A DNA stretch of 64,000 bases from Corynebacterium sp. p3-SID1056 (GTDB lineage Bacteria; Actinomycetota; Actinomycetes; Mycobacteriales; Mycobacteriaceae). A program made the position numbers and the translations under genes. The DNA is taken from contig NZ_JALXXL010000011.1 in assembly GCF_025152525.1 (NCBI RefSeq), positions 8,812-72,811 of the forward strand. The letters run 5' to 3'. The notes below the pieces were generated by a model. That model worked only from the letters and a program-made list of their open reading frames with translations. It searched no databases and was not told where the DNA came from. Below are positions 7,678 to 18,709 of the stretch, piece after piece; the first letter of the stretch is position 1; each line of letters opens with the position of its first letter.

Positions 7678-7775
7678 AGCGCCGCGCGTTTTTCCGCCCA
7701 AAGCCGTCAATTCCTGTGGTTGGCGGCTTCAACTTTGTCTGCACCCGCCCGAAGGAATGAATGAAGTAGGCATCC

Positions 7776-8303
7776 ATGCTCGTTGTGTACTTTTCCTCCA
7801 CCACCGAAAACACGAAGCGCTTCGTTGACAAGGTGGGATTGCCCAGCGCACGGATTCCGCTGCGCCGCGGCGACGCCCCGCTCGAGGTGGACGAGCCCTA
7901 TGTGCTGGTGTGCCCGACGTACGGGGGCGGGGCGTCGATAAGCAATGCCTACTCCCGCCCGGTGCCGAAGCAGGTGATCCACTTCCTCAACAACCCGCAC
8001 AACCGCGGGCTCATCCGCGGGGTGATCGCCACGGGGAACTCCAACTTCGGCCCGGACTACTGCGTCGCCGGCGACATCATCTCCGAGAAATGCGGCGTGC
8101 CCTACCTCTACCGGGTCGAGTTGATGGGGTCTGCCGAAGATGTCGCGCGCGTGCGCACCTCGCTTCTCGACGGCGCGCACGCACTCGGTCTCAACCCGCT
8201 GAGCGCGGAAGCGCGCGAGGCGCTCGCCCCGCTGCCGGCGGACAACAGTGACCGGCTGGCCGCCCTGCGAGCCAAATACCAGGGCAAATACAGGACCGCC
8301 TGA
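7776..8303 (+). CDS. nrdI: class Ib ribonucleotide reductase assembly flavoprotein NrdI
   Basis: 175 residues. [19 protein letters not shown] is the flavodoxin-like FMN phosphate loop; CPTYGGG and [20 protein letters not shown] are the NrdI FMN-binding loops. NrdI supplies the oxidant for building the dimanganese-tyrosyl radical cofactor of NrdF. The C-terminal tail after about residue 140 is longer than in many NrdI proteins. Lies 98 bp after nrdH and 48 bp before nrdE. Confidence 0.95.
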   Translation: MLVVYFSSTTENTKRFVDKVGLPSARIPLRRGDAPLEVDEPYVLVCPTYGGGASISNAYSRPVPKQVIHFLNNPHNRGLIRGVIATGNSNFGPDYCVAGDIISEKCGVPYLYRVELMGSAEDVARVRTSLLDGAHALGLNPLSAEAREALAPLPADNSDRLAALRAKYQGKYRTA

Positions 8304-8351
8304 CGCGGAAAACCACGAACTTGTAACCTAGACAACCGACATACTTGGAAC

Positions 8352-10535
8352 ATGAAAGGCCCCGCTGTGTCTACCTCTGAACTGCACGGAAAAGTCGTCC
8401 CTGAGCCGGTCAATGCCGCCGACCAGCTGGATTTTCACGCGCTCAACGCGCTGCTGAATCTGTACGACGAGGACGGCAAGATCCAGTTTGATAAGGACCG
8501 CGAGGCCGCCAACCAGTTCTTCCTTCAGCACGTAAACCAGAACACCGTCTACTTCCACGACCTGGAAGAGAAGATGAAGTACCTGGTGGACAACAAGTAC
8601 TACGAGCCGGAGGTCATCGAGGCCTACGACTGGGAGTTTGTCAAAGACACCTTCAAGCGCGCCTACGGTTTCAAGTTCCGCTTTAAGTCCTTCCTCGGCG
8701 CGTACAAGTACTACACCTCCTACACACTGAAGACCTTCGACGGGCGTCGCTACCTCGAGCGCTTCGAGGATCGCGTCGCAATGACTGCGCTCTTCCTCGC
8801 CGACGGCAACGAGAAGCTCGCTTCCGCGCTGGTGGATGAGATCATGACCGGTCGCTTCCAGCCCGCCACCCCGACCTTCCTCAACGCTGGCAAGGCCCAG
8901 CGTGGCGAGCTGGTGTCCTGCTTCCTGCTGCGCATCGAGGACAACATGGAATCCATCGGGCGCGCGATCAACTCCTCGCTGCAGCTGTCCAAGCGCGGCG
9001 GCGGTGTGGCACTGCTGCTTTCGAACATCCGCGAGTCCGGCGCGCCGATTAAGCACATCGAGAACCAGTCCTCCGGTGTGATTCCGGTGATGAAGCTTCT
9101 GGAGGACTCCTTCTCGTATGCCAACCAGCTCGGTGCTCGCCAGGGTGCAGGCGCGGTGTACCTGAACGCCCACCACCCGGACATCATGAAGTTCTTGGAC
9201 ACCAAGCGCGAGAACGCGGACGAGAAGATCCGCATCAAGACGCTCTCGCTCGGTGTGGTCATCCCGGACATCACCTTCGAGCTGGCCAAGCGCAACGACG
9301 ACATGTACCTGTTCAGCCCGTACGACGTCGAGCGCGTCTACGGCAAGCCTTTCGCCGATATCTCCGTGACGGAGAAGTACGAGGAGATGGTCGAGGATCC
9401 GCGCATCCGCAAGTCCAAGATCAACGCCCGCCAGTTCTTCCAGACCCTCGCGGAGATCCAGTTCGAGTCCGGTTACCCGTACATCATGTTCGAGGACACC
9501 GCGAACCGCGCCAACCCGGTCAAGACGGGCCGGATCAACATGTCTAACCTCTGCTCCGAGATCCTGCAGGTCAACTCGCCATCCGAGCTGAACGAGGACC
9601 TCACCTACGCCGAGGTCGGCCACGACATTTCCTGCAACCTTGGTTCGCTGAACATCGCGATGACGATGGACTCGGACAACTTCGCCCGCACCGTGGAAAC
9701 CGCCATCCGGGGCCTGACCGCTGTCGCTGATAAGACCGCCATCCACTCCGTGCCATCCGTGCGTGAGGGCAACGACGCGTCGCACGCGATCGGCCTTGGG
9801 CAGATGAACCTGCACGGCTACCTCGGCCGCGAACACATCCACTACGGCTCCGAGGAGGCCCTCGACTTCACCAACGCATACTTCGCCGCGGTGATGTACC
9901 AGGCCATCCGCGCCTCGCACGCAATTGCGGTGGAGAAGGGGGAGCGCTTCGCCGACTTTGAGAAGTCCGAGTACGCCACCGGCGAATTCTTCGACCGCTA
10001 CGATCCGGCGGAGTTCCAGCCGAAGACTGACAAGGTCAAGGCGCTTTTCGACGCCTCCGATATCGCTGCCCCGACCGCCGAGGAGTGGGAGCAGCTCAAG
10101 CAGGATGTTGCCCGCGACGGCATCTATAACCGCTACCTGCAGGCCGTGCCGCCGACCGGCTCGATTTCCTACATCAACAACTCCACCTCGTCGATCCACC
10201 CGATCGCCTCGAAGATTGAGATCCGCAAGGAAGGCAAGATCGGCCGCGTCTACTACCCGGCGCCGCACATGGATAACGAGAACCTGGAGTACTTCGAGGA
10301 CGCCTACGAGATTGGCTACAAGGCGATCGTGGACACCTACGCGGTGGCCACCCGCTACGTGGACCAGGGGCTGTCGCTGACCATGTTCTTCAAGGACACT
10401 GTCACCACCCGTGACCTCAACCGCGCCCAGATTTACGCGTGGACCAAGGGCATCAAGTCCCTGTACTACATCCGCCTGCGCCAGATGGCGCTGGAAGGTA
10501 CCGAGGTTGAGGGCTGCGTGTCCTGCATGCTCTAA
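8352..10535 (+). CDS. nrdE: class Ib ribonucleoside-diphosphate reductase, alpha subunit
   Basis: 727 residues. Blocks typical of NrdE include [52 protein letters not shown] and [11 protein letters not shown] in the barrel with the substrate cysteines, and the C-terminal redox pair CVSCML that is recharged by NrdH. It reduces ribonucleoside diphosphates. ATG 8352 has a weak -10-like CATACT 6 nt upstream; GTG 8367 preceded by GAAAGG is an equally plausible start that would give 722 residues. nrdF is encoded separately about 950 bp downstream, beyond a GntR gene, as in other corynebacteria. Confidence 0.96.
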   Translation: MKGPAVSTSELHGKVVPEPVNAADQLDFHALNALLNLYDEDGKIQFDKDREAANQFFLQHVNQNTVYFHDLEEKMKYLVDNKYYEPEVIEAYDWEFVKDTFKRAYGFKFRFKSFLGAYKYYTSYTLKTFDGRRYLERFEDRVAMTALFLADGNEKLASALVDEIMTGRFQPATPTFLNAGKAQRGELVSCFLLRIEDNMESIGRAINSSLQLSKRGGGVALLLSNIRESGAPIKHIENQSSGVIPVMKLLEDSFSYANQLGARQGAGAVYLNAHHPDIMKFLDTKRENADEKIRIKTLSLGVVIPDITFELAKRNDDMYLFSPYDVERVYGKPFADISVTEKYEEMVEDPRIRKSKINARQFFQTLAEIQFESGYPYIMFEDTANRANPVKTGRINMSNLCSEILQVNSPSELNEDLTYAEVGHDISCNLGSLNIAMTMDSDNFARTVETAIRGLTAVADKTAIHSVPSVREGNDASHAIGLGQMNLHGYLGREHIHYGSEEALDFTNAYFAAVMYQAIRASHAIAVEKGERFADFEKSEYATGEFFDRYDPAEFQPKTDKVKALFDASDIAAPTAEEWEQLKQDVARDGIYNRYLQAVPPTGSISYINNSTSSIHPIASKIEIRKEGKIGRVYYPAPHMDNENLEYFEDAYEIGYKAIVDTYAVATRYVDQGLSLTMFFKDTVTTRDLNRAQIYAWTKGIKSLYYIRLRQMALEGTEVEGCVSCML

Positions 10536-10556
10536 GCGGTCCTAGTCCGACAGTTG

Positions 10557-10607
10557 AGCCCCGCGCACCGAGTGCACGAGTAGTGCACGAATATGGTGCG
10601 CGGGGCT
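10557..10607. terminator. terminator between nrdE and convergent gntR gene
   Basis: AGCCCCGCGCACC pairs perfectly over 13 bp with GGTGCGCGGGGCT; the loop itself contains a second small dyad GTGCAC...GTGCAC. Only a short T-rich stretch follows. Confidence 0.75.
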
Positions 10608-10641
10608 ATTTGCGGCAGCCTACACGCTGCTACGACATCCG

Positions 10642-11355
10642 CTAGATTGCCAAGAATTCCTTGACACCGGTGAGCAGGTTTCGGGAGGCGAGTTCGGAGG
10701 CCGACGCGTCGCCGTCGGCAATAGCCTGAGCCAGGTCGATGTGGATACGCATCGCGGGCAGGGAAGGCTCGTCCGGCATGATGCCGTAGCGGGTTCGGCC
10801 CTCGAGCACGTGCATGATCGGGTCTGCCAGGGTAGAGAACATCTCGTTGCCGGAGGCGTGGAGGATGAGCGTGTGGAATTCCTTGTCCGCATCGAGGAAT
10901 TCGGGGGTGTTGCCGGCACCCGCTCCGGAGAGCTCCACCAGCAGGTGGGCGAGTTCCAGCAAGCGCTGCGCCTGTGCCGGGGTGGCGTGCGTCGCGGCAA
11001 GCGAGGCAGCGACCGGTTCGACGGCGGTACGCAGCTCGTTGAGCGAGGTGATCTGCGCCGGGCGTTGCTCGGCGCAGGAGAGGCGCCAGTTGATCACCGA
11101 GCGGTTAAATACCGACCAGTGCTCCGCGGGCAGCACCTTAATACCGACGCGCCGGGAGGAAGAGACCAGTCCGAGCTGCTCGAGCGCGCGCATCACTTCT
11201 CGCGCGACGGTGCGCGAGATGCCGAAGCGGGTGGAAAGGTCCTGGAGCGTAAATGTGTAACCGGGTTCGAGCGCACCGGAGATGATTTGCTCGCCAAGGG
11301 TATCCAAAATTGACGTGAGCAGAGGCTCAGTGGAAGGTGATTGGGGTGCCGCCAT
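10642..11355 (-). CDS. GntR/FadR-family transcriptional regulator
   Basis: 237 residues. N-terminal winged helix (LLTSILDTLGEQIISGALEPG, then FGISRTVAREVMRALEQLGLV, residues about 12-64) and an all-helical FCD effector domain (ELRTAVEPVAASLAA, ADKEFHTLILHASGNEMF, MRIHIDLAQAIADGDA). The FCD type is often controlled by sugar acids such as gluconate; C. glutamicum GntR1/GntR2 are of this kind, but no target is adjacent here. It is divergent from nrdF, with a TACGGCCGTA palindrome in the shared intergenic region, and may simply autoregulate. Confidence 0.88.
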   Translation of the reverse strand: MAAPQSPSTEPLLTSILDTLGEQIISGALEPGYTFTLQDLSTRFGISRTVAREVMRALEQLGLVSSSRRVGIKVLPAEHWSVFNRSVINWRLSCAEQRPAQITSLNELRTAVEPVAASLAATHATPAQAQRLLELAHLLVELSGAGAGNTPEFLDADKEFHTLILHASGNEMFSTLADPIMHVLEGRTRYGIMPDEPSLPAMRIHIDLAQAIADGDASASELASRNLLTGVKEFLAI

Positions 11356-11412
11356 TGTGTTTCGACCTCGTATAGTGGGAGAACGGGAAATAGGACTACC
11401 ATTATCTTAAAC

Positions 11413-11428
11413 CAGTACGGCCGTAATC
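11413..11428. promoter_or_regulatory. palindrome between gntR-type gene and nrdF
   Basis: TACGGCCGTA (11416-11425) is a 10-bp perfect palindrome in the 127-bp divergent region. It may be an operator for the GntR-type protein; no factor can be assigned from sequence. No NrdR-like box is visible in this interval. Confidence 0.35.
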
Positions 11429-11479
11429 CAAACAAAGGCCTATCATAAATCGACACACGCTGAATTCGATAGTATATGA

Positions 11480-12472
<993 letters not shown>

Positions 12473-12540
12473 AGCGCCTCTCAAGCATGCGTATCGACGC
12501 CGCGCTTTACCCGACACGCGATCAGCCTAAAGTTTGATCC

Positions 12541-12667
12541 CCAACGGGGTGAGCGTGGCGTTGGTCCGCGCCGGTTTACCACTTTCGGGGTGAACCGTGC
12601 GCAATTCCGGCCCGTAAGGCTTCGCCCACTGTGTCTGAGCTGGAAAACGGCTTGCGTTGTGGGCGAA
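12541..12667. other. three successive hairpins in the nrdF-ctaD gap
   Basis: Three dyads follow one another: CCAACG/CGTTGG (12541-12564), CGGTTTACC/GGTGAACCG (12572-12597, one G-T pair) and TTCGCCCAC/GTGGGCGAA (12621-12667, perfect 9 bp with 29-nt loop). None has a T-tract, so they are not ordinary terminators. The 397-bp gap has no ORF of its own. It could hold a structured RNA or the 3' end of nrdF mRNA. Confidence 0.45.
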
Positions 12668-12802
12668 ACGGGGCGCTTAGCGGCTCACCTGCCATTTGGC
12701 TGTGTACTGCATTCGCCAACTACTCGCGCCGCGAGACGCAAGGGCCTATTGTTAAACCTGTAGCCGGCCTGGAAGGGCTGGCAATTCCATAAGGCGATCA
12801 CC

Positions 12803-12864
12803 TATGATGAACCGGTATCGCAAAGGACTCGCTTGAAAAACATGGGCGAGCCGTAGTCAGGAGG
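12803..12864 (+). promoter_or_regulatory. ctaD -10 element and ribosome binding site
   Basis: TATGAT at 12803-12808 is a strong -10; the transcript would have a leader of about 55 nt ending in AGGAGG (12859-12864), 5 nt before the ctaD ATG. This strong Shine-Dalgarno contrasts with the many leaderless genes around it. Confidence 0.6.
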
Positions 12865-12869
12865 ATCGA

Positions 12870-14621
12870 ATGACCGCTGTGGCGCCAAGGCTGGACAATC
12901 ACGTCCCGCCGACACGTCCGGAGCCGACGGGCAATGCACGTCGTGGCTCCAAGATCTACTTGCAGTTAACCACGACCGACCACAAAGAACTGGGCATCAT
13001 GTACATCATCATGTCCTTCGTGTGGTTCTTCCTCGGCGGACTTATGGCGCTGCTTATCCGCGCGGAGCTTTTCAGCCCGGGTATGCAGTTCCTGTCCAAC
13101 GAGCAGTTCAACCAGCTGTTCACCATGCACGGCACGGTGATGCTTTTGGCATTCGGTACTCCGATTGTGTGGGGCTTCGCTAACTATATCCTGCCGCTGC
13201 AGATCGGTGCGCCGGATGTGGCCTTCCCGCGTCTGAACGCGTTTGGTTTCTGGCTCACCAGCGTCGGCGTTGTCGCTATGCTGGCAGGCTTCCTCACCCC
13301 AGGTGGTGCAGCAGACTTCGGCTGGACCATGTACATGCCGCTGGCTGACGCGGTGCACACGCCGTCTGTCTCCGCGAACCTGTGGATCGTCGGCGTCGGC
13401 GCAACCGGTGTCGGTACCGTTGCTTCGGCAATCAACATGCTCACCACGGTGCTGACAATGCGCGCGCCGGGCATGACCATGTTCCGTCTCCCGGTATTTA
13501 CCTGGACCGTGTTCGTGACCTCGATCATCGCCCTGATGATCTTCCCGCTGTTGCTCGCAGCTGCACTCGGTGTCCTGTACGACCGTCTGCTCGGTGCACA
13601 CATCTACGACACCGCTAACGGTGGCTCCATCCTCTGGCAGCACCTGTTCTGGTTCTTCGGCCACCCGGAGGTCTACGTCCTGGCCCTGCCGTTCTTCGGC
13701 ATCATCTCGGAGATCGTCCCGGTCTTCTCCCGTAAGCCGATCTTCGGCTACATCGGCCTGGTCTTCGCAACGCTGGCTATTGCTGGCCTGTCCATGGCTG
13801 TGTGGGCACACCACATGTTCGCCACCGGCGCAGTCCTGCTCCCGTTCTTCTCCTTCATGACCTTCCTGATCGCCGTGCCGACCGGCGTGAAGTTCTTCAA
13901 CTGGGTCGGCACCATGTGGAACGGTCACCTCACCTTCGAGTCTCCGATGCTGTGGTCGATGGGCTTCCTGTTCACCTTCCTCTTCGGTGGCCTGACCGGC
14001 ATCATGCTGGCATCCCCGCCGCTGGACTTCCACCTGCACGACTCCTACTTCGTGGTGGCGCACTTCCACTACACCCTGTTCGGCACCGTGGTGTTCTCCG
14101 CTATTGCTGGCGTCCACTTCTGGTTCCCGAAGATGACGGGCCGTATGCTGGATGAGCGCCTGGCAAAGATCTCCTTCTGGCTGGTCTTCATCGGCTTCAA
14201 CATGACCTTCCTGGTCCAGCACTGGCTGGGTAACATGGGCATGCCGCGCCGCTACGCCGACTACCTGGACACCGACGGCTTCACCTTCCTGAACCAGGTC
14301 TCCACCGTTGGTGCCCTGATCCTGGGTATCGGTATGCTGCCGTTCATCTGGAACGTGTTCAAGTCCTGGCGCTACGGCGAGGTCGTCACCGTCGACGACC
14401 CGTGGGGCTACGGCAACTCCCTCGAGTGGGCAACCTCCTGCCCGCCGCCGCGCCATAACTTCACCTCCCTGCCGCGTATCCGCTCCGAGCGCCCGGCGTT
14501 CGAGCTGCACTACCCGCACATGGTGGAGACCCTGCGCCGCGAGGCCCACACCGGTCACAGCACCGAGGGCCCGGCAACGTGGAAGGGCGAGACCGCCGGT
14601 TCCACCGCGGTGACCAAGTAG
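12870..14621 (+). CDS. ctaD: cytochrome c oxidase subunit I (aa3 type)
   Basis: 583 residues, 12 predicted helices. Haem a ligand region [17 protein letters not shown], the CuB site [14 protein letters not shown] with the His-Tyr crosslink, WAHHMFATG (two CuB His), and [17 protein letters not shown] with the haem a3 and haem a ligands are all intact. It is the catalytic core of the terminal oxidase that accepts electrons from the corynebacterial bc1-aa3 supercomplex. As usual in this group ctaD stands alone, away from ctaC and ctaE. A perfect terminator follows. Confidence 0.98.
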   Translation: MTAVAPRLDNHVPPTRPEPTGNARRGSKIYLQLTTTDHKELGIMYIIMSFVWFFLGGLMALLIRAELFSPGMQFLSNEQFNQLFTMHGTVMLLAFGTPIVWGFANYILPLQIGAPDVAFPRLNAFGFWLTSVGVVAMLAGFLTPGGAADFGWTMYMPLADAVHTPSVSANLWIVGVGATGVGTVASAINMLTTVLTMRAPGMTMFRLPVFTWTVFVTSIIALMIFPLLLAAALGVLYDRLLGAHIYDTANGGSILWQHLFWFFGHPEVYVLALPFFGIISEIVPVFSRKPIFGYIGLVFATLAIAGLSMAVWAHHMFATGAVLLPFFSFMTFLIAVPTGVKFFNWVGTMWNGHLTFESPMLWSMGFLFTFLFGGLTGIMLASPPLDFHLHDSYFVVAHFHYTLFGTVVFSAIAGVHFWFPKMTGRMLDERLAKISFWLVFIGFNMTFLVQHWLGNMGMPRRYADYLDTDGFTFLNQVSTVGALILGIGMLPFIWNVFKSWRYGEVVTVDDPWGYGNSLEWATSCPPPRHNFTSLPRIRSERPAFELHYPHMVETLRREAHTGHSTEGPATWKGETAGSTAVTK

Positions 14622-14655
14622 TCGTCGCGTAACGCGCGAACCCCCTGACAGAAGA

Positions 14656-14681
14656 CCCCTCACCGCTTGGTGAGGGGTTTT
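14656..14681 (+). terminator. rho-independent terminator of ctaD
   Basis: CCCCTCACC-GCTT-GGTGAGGGG followed by TTTT; 9-bp perfect stem, 35 nt after the ctaD stop. Confidence 0.93.
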
Positions 14682-14702
14682 GCTGTGCTATGGTCACCTT
14701 TT

Positions 14703-15962
14703 GTGACTGATCAGCCAGCGTTTGAAGTAGAACTGCAGCCCGGTTTGAAGGCCGCAGTCATTTCCACCTCCGGCCCGGACCGCCCCGGCGTGTCCGCCGA
14801 ATTCTTCACAGTGCTCTCACGCCACGGTGTGCAGCTTCTCGACGTGTCGCAGACCGACTTCCGCGGCCGCATGATGCTCGCGGCACTCGTCGGCATGGAT
14901 CCGCTTGCGCTGACCGACATTGAACGCGAGCTACGCGCCGGACTGTGGGAGTACGGCCAGCGCGTCAACATTGAAACGGATGCCGCTGCCCGCGGCGTCT
15001 CCCGCCCCCGCTCCACGCACGTGCTCGTTGCGCTGGGCAACCCGGTCAACGCCGAGGCGATCTCGAAGGTCGGCGCCGAAATGGCGAAGGTGGGCGCAAA
15101 CATCGACGCCATCGGTGGCATCACCCAGTATCCGGTCACCGGCCTGGAGTTCCGGATCACTATGCCCGATTACACCCCGGGCGACGGGCAGGAACTGCGC
15201 AAGCGGCTCGCCGAGCTGTCCGCGGAGCTCGGCATCGACCTCGCGATGGAGCACGCTGGCCTCCACCGGCGCGCGAAACGTCTGGTGTGCTTCGATTGTG
15301 ATTCCACGCTCATTACCGGCGAGGTCATCGAGATGCTCGCCGCGCACGCGGGCCGCGAGGATGAGGTCGCCGAGGTCACGGCACGAGCGATGCGCGGCGA
15401 GCTGGACTTTGAGGAGTCCCTGCGGGAGCGTGTCAAGGCGCTCGCCGGGTTGGATGCCTCGGTAATCCAGCAGGTCGCCGCAGATATCGAACTGACTCCG
15501 GGCGCCCGGACGACGATCCGCACGCTGAACTCTCTGGGCTACCGCACGGCTGTGGTCTCAGGCGGGTTCATCCAGGTGCTCGAGGATCTGGCCGAGGACC
15601 TTGAGCTTGACTACGTTCGCGCGAATACGCTGGAAATCGAAGACGGCAAGCTCACCGGCCGGGTCATCGGTAAGGTGGTCGACCGCAGGGCGAAGGCCGA
15701 CTTCCTCGCCGAGTTTGCGGAGGATTCCGGGCTCGCAATGTCGCAGACCGTTGCCGTGGGCGACGGCGCCAACGACATCGATATGCTCTCGCGCGCCGGT
15801 CTTGGGATTGCGTTCAACGCGAAGCCTGCGCTGAAAGAGATTGCGGATGCCTCGGTGAACTTCCCGTTCTTGGACGAGGTGCTCTACATTCTGGGCATTC
15901 CTCGGGAGGAGATCGACTCCTCCGACGAGGCGGCGGGCATCGACGACCGGCGCCCGTTGTGA
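14703..15962 (+). CDS. serB: phosphoserine phosphatase
   Basis: 419 residues from GTG 14703, which follows TATGGT (14689-14694) by 8 nt (leaderless). Two ACT-like domains (AAVISTSGPDRPGVSAEFF and STHVLVALGNPVNAEAISKV) precede a HAD phosphatase with the nucleophile motif VCFDCDSTLITGEVIE, motif II VVSGGF, and DGANDIDML as motif IV. It dephosphorylates phosphoserine in the last step of serine biosynthesis; the ACT region resembles mycobacterial SerB2. Its stop overlaps the start of the next gene (TTGTGA), so the two are translationally coupled. Confidence 0.94.
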   Translation: MTDQPAFEVELQPGLKAAVISTSGPDRPGVSAEFFTVLSRHGVQLLDVSQTDFRGRMMLAALVGMDPLALTDIERELRAGLWEYGQRVNIETDAAARGVSRPRSTHVLVALGNPVNAEAISKVGAEMAKVGANIDAIGGITQYPVTGLEFRITMPDYTPGDGQELRKRLAELSAELGIDLAMEHAGLHRRAKRLVCFDCDSTLITGEVIEMLAAHAGREDEVAEVTARAMRGELDFEESLRERVKALAGLDASVIQQVAADIELTPGARTTIRTLNSLGYRTAVVSGGFIQVLEDLAEDLELDYVRANTLEIEDGKLTGRVIGKVVDRRAKADFLAEFAEDSGLAMSQTVAVGDGANDIDMLSRAGLGIAFNAKPALKEIADASVNFPFLDEVLYILGIPREEIDSSDEAAGIDDRRPL

Positions 15963-16678
15963 GGGAATCGGCACATGGGTTGCTCGCGGCGTCGATACAC
16001 AAAGGCACCGGCGACCCTGAAGACCCGGCAGCGGTGCAGGCGATGCAGATGGTGATCAACCTGCCGAAACAGCAACCGCCTGCGCGAAACGCGATGCTGG
16101 TGTGCGCGGCGCAGGCCGCGGTGCTCGTGTGCCTCGACGAGCGAGCGGCGCGCGAAGGCTTCTGGCGCGAGCGGCTCGAAGCTTGGTACTCGCGCAGGAT
16201 CCGGAAGGTGGCGCGGCGCGCGCGGAACAAGGCATGGGAGGACGTCCAGGCGCTTCCCGGCATCACCGTCGGGTGCGTGCGCGCGTTTGTGCCATGCGCT
16301 GTCTCAGAGGTTCCCCACGAGGTGGCAAAACTGCAGATTCGCGGCACCGATTTGCCTGCCGACGAACATCCGCTGCCACTCAACGACGCCGCCCCCACAA
16401 TCCTTATCGACTCCTCGCTCGAGATGACCGCAGGCAAGGCCGCGGCACAGGTGGGACACGCCTCCATGCTGTACGCGGCGGCGCAGCCTGAGGCAGAAGT
16501 CCGCGAGTGGGTGGCTGCCGGTTGCCCGCTGAACGTGCGCGAGGTGAGCGCAGGCGAGTTTGCCGCCCGGGTCGCCGATCCGCGCGCGGTGCCGGTGCGC
16601 GATGCCGGGTTTACCGAGGTGGCGCCGGGCTCCACGACGGTGCTTACGCTGCCGCCGGGCGTATTCGCAGAAGTGTGA
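15959..16678 (+). CDS. PTH2-like peptidyl-tRNA hydrolase domain protein
   Basis: 239 residues from GTG 15959, overlapping the serB stop. The C-terminal 100 residues contain ILIDSSLEMTAGKAAAQVGHASML, the hallmark GKxAAQxxHA helix of PTH2 enzymes that release peptides from stalled peptidyl-tRNA; the tail includes TEVAPGSTTVLTLPPG. The first 130 residues are an extension with an Ala/Arg-rich helical stretch (FWRERLEAWYSRRIRKVARRARNK is broken by no signal) not found in the 115-residue archaeal/eukaryotic enzymes. Function assignment rests on the C-terminal motif; the N-terminal part is unrecognised. Confidence 0.7.
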   Translation: MRESAHGLLAASIHKGTGDPEDPAAVQAMQMVINLPKQQPPARNAMLVCAAQAAVLVCLDERAAREGFWRERLEAWYSRRIRKVARRARNKAWEDVQALPGITVGCVRAFVPCAVSEVPHEVAKLQIRGTDLPADEHPLPLNDAAPTILIDSSLEMTAGKAAAQVGHASMLYAAAQPEAEVREWVAAGCPLNVREVSAGEFAARVADPRAVPVRDAGFTEVAPGSTTVLTLPPGVFAEV

Positions 16679-16683
16679 CCGCT

Positions 16684-18675
16684 TTAGCCTTGCCTGACCA
16701 GGCGCTCGAGCGCGCCGGTGACCACGTCGAGCCTGTCGGTCTGCCAAAACGGCGGCAGCGAACGGCGGAGAAACGCGCCGTAGCGCTTCGTGACCAGGCG
16801 GTTATCTAGCACTGCGACGACCCCTCGGTCGTCCACCGAGCGCAACAGCCTGCCGACGCCCTGCGCCATCAGCAGTGCAGCGTGGGTGGCGGAGACCTCC
16901 ATGAAGCCGGAGCGGCCGGCGGCGTCGGCGGCGTTCGCGCGGGCTTGCAGGAGCGGGTCGTCGGGGCGGGGGAAAGGGATGCGGTCGATGATGACCAGCG
17001 AGAGCGAGCTGCCCGGGACGTCGACGCCCTGCCACAGCGAAAGCGTGCCGAAGAGGCAGGAGTTTTCCGCGTTGCTGAATTCCGTCACCAGCGCGCCCGT
17101 CGAGTCCTCTCCTTGCAGGAAGATGTCGAAGGGGAGGCGCGTGCGCATCGCCTCGGCGGCCTGTTCGGCGGCGCGGCGCGAAGAAAACAGGCCGAGCGTG
17201 CGCCCACCCGCGGCGGTGATCAGCGTGGCAATCTCGTCCAAGGTGTCGCTGTGTAATCCGTCGCGGCCTGGTGCCGGCAGGTGGCGTGCGGTGTAGAGGA
17301 TGCCGGACTTCGCCGGGTCGAACGGGGTCCCGGCGTCAAGGCTGTCCCAGGAGTCGTCGGGTAGGCCCCAGGCTGCCGCCATTGCGTCGAAGTTGCCACC
17401 GACGTTCAGGGTTGCGGAGGTGAGCACGACCGTTTGCTCGCCGAAGAGGTTTTCCCGCAGGAGTGCGGCGACAGACAGCGGCGCGACCGCGACGGAGTCG
17501 CCGAAGCGCTCGCTGCGCGTCAGCCACACCACATCCGTGTGTTTGGCTGGGTCCTCTTCGTCGAATACGCCGAGGATGCGCACGATCGCGTCGTGGAGGT
17601 CCCCGAGGTGGTTTTTGAGGTTTGTGCGCTCGGCGAACTTCTCCGGGTTGTGCTCTGACTCACCCTCGGGGCTATCCGCGATGCTCAGCCGTGTTTTCCA
17701 CAGTGCGTCGCGCAGCGCGGCGAACGCGCCGCGGGCCGGCTCCGAGATGTGCTCCCAGCGCCCGGGCTGCTCGAGATCCAGCACTGCGGCAAGGTCGTCC
17801 TTGACGTTCTCGAGTTCCTCGCCGTCGCCGCCGATCTTGGTGGCACGGCGGGCCGCCAGCGTCAGCGCGCGGGCGGAGATCTCGTTGGTGGCGACCGAGG
17901 TGATGCGTTGATCCAGCTCGTGCGCCTCGTCGATGATCACCGCGTCGTGTTCGGGCAACACGTTGGTATCCGACAGTGCGTCGATAGCCAGCAGGGCGTG
18001 GTTGGTCACCACGATGTCCACGTCGCGGGTCTTTTCGCGGGCAAGTTCGGCGAAACATTCCTCGCCGTGCGGGCAGCGCGTGGCGCCGAGGCACTCGTTG
18101 GAGGTCACCGACACCTGCCGCCAGGCCAGGTCGGGCACGCCGGGGGTTAAGTCGTCGCGGTCACCCGTCTCAGTGTCCTGAGCCCACTCGGCGACGCGTT
18201 TGACGTGGCGGCCGGTCCAGGACAGCTCGGCATCGTCGATAAGCGACTCCTCGCCCTCGTCCTGGGCGAGCTTGTTTAAGCAGAGGTAGTTGTTGCGGCC
18301 TTTCTGAATCGCGAATGTGGGGCGCTGCGCGAGGTGCGGCTCCAGGGCATCCGCCAGCCGTGGCAGGTCGCGCTGCACCAGCTGGCGCTGGAGCGCGAGC
18401 GTGGCCGTCGAGACCACCACAGTGGTGCCGTTGGCCTGCGCGTAGCGCACGGCGGGCACGAGGTAGGCGAGCGACTTGCCCGTGCCGGTGCCGGCCTGGA
18501 CGGCGAGGTGGCGCTGCGAATCCAGTGCCTTTGCCACTGACTCCGCCATGCAGTGCTGGCCCTCGCGGCGCGCGCCGCCAAGCGCTGCCACCGCGGCATC
18601 CAGCAACTCAGTGGTCGCCTGGCTTAAGGGGACATCCCCGCTGGTGCTGGTGGGTGCTTTGTCGCGTTCGCTCAC
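16684..18675 (-). CDS. dinG: DinG-family ATP-dependent DNA helicase
   Basis: 663 residues. Walker A AVQAGTGTGKSLAYLVP, DEAH box VIIDEAHELD, iron-sulfur cysteines in NNYLCLNKLA and CLGATRCPHGEECF, and C-terminal helicase motifs GTLSLWQGVDVPG and QGVGRLLRS identify an XPD/DinG-like 5'-3' helicase. GTG 18675 is preferred over the ORF's earlier codons because TACACT sits 8 nt upstream (leaderless). Downstream end is only 5 bp from the convergent PTH2-like gene. The gene order dinG-pncB-clpS matches mycobacterial Rv1329c-Rv1330c-Rv1331. Confidence 0.92.
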   Translation of the reverse strand: MSERDKAPTSTSGDVPLSQATTELLDAAVAALGGARREGQHCMAESVAKALDSQRHLAVQAGTGTGKSLAYLVPAVRYAQANGTTVVVSTATLALQRQLVQRDLPRLADALEPHLAQRPTFAIQKGRNNYLCLNKLAQDEGEESLIDDAELSWTGRHVKRVAEWAQDTETGDRDDLTPGVPDLAWRQVSVTSNECLGATRCPHGEECFAELAREKTRDVDIVVTNHALLAIDALSDTNVLPEHDAVIIDEAHELDQRITSVATNEISARALTLAARRATKIGGDGEELENVKDDLAAVLDLEQPGRWEHISEPARGAFAALRDALWKTRLSIADSPEGESEHNPEKFAERTNLKNHLGDLHDAIVRILGVFDEEDPAKHTDVVWLTRSERFGDSVAVAPLSVAALLRENLFGEQTVVLTSATLNVGGNFDAMAAAWGLPDDSWDSLDAGTPFDPAKSGILYTARHLPAPGRDGLHSDTLDEIATLITAAGGRTLGLFSSRRAAEQAAEAMRTRLPFDIFLQGEDSTGALVTEFSNAENSCLFGTLSLWQGVDVPGSSLSLVIIDRIPFPRPDDPLLQARANAADAAGRSGFMEVSATHAALLMAQGVGRLLRSVDDRGVVAVLDNRLVTKRYGAFLRRSLPPFWQTDRLDVVTGALERLVRQG

Positions 18676-18709
18676 ATCGTGCAAGTGTAGCGGCAAGCGG
18701 GGTAGGGGA

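Noticed and set aside
8328..10268. 646-codon minus-strand ORF opposite nrdE
   Set aside because: Antisense shadow of nrdE; no domain motif and typical Val/Gly/Asp/Arg composition.
12966..14663. 565-codon minus-strand ORF opposite ctaD
   Set aside because: Antisense shadow of ctaD, rich in His/Glu/Gln codons complementary to membrane-protein codons; no signals.
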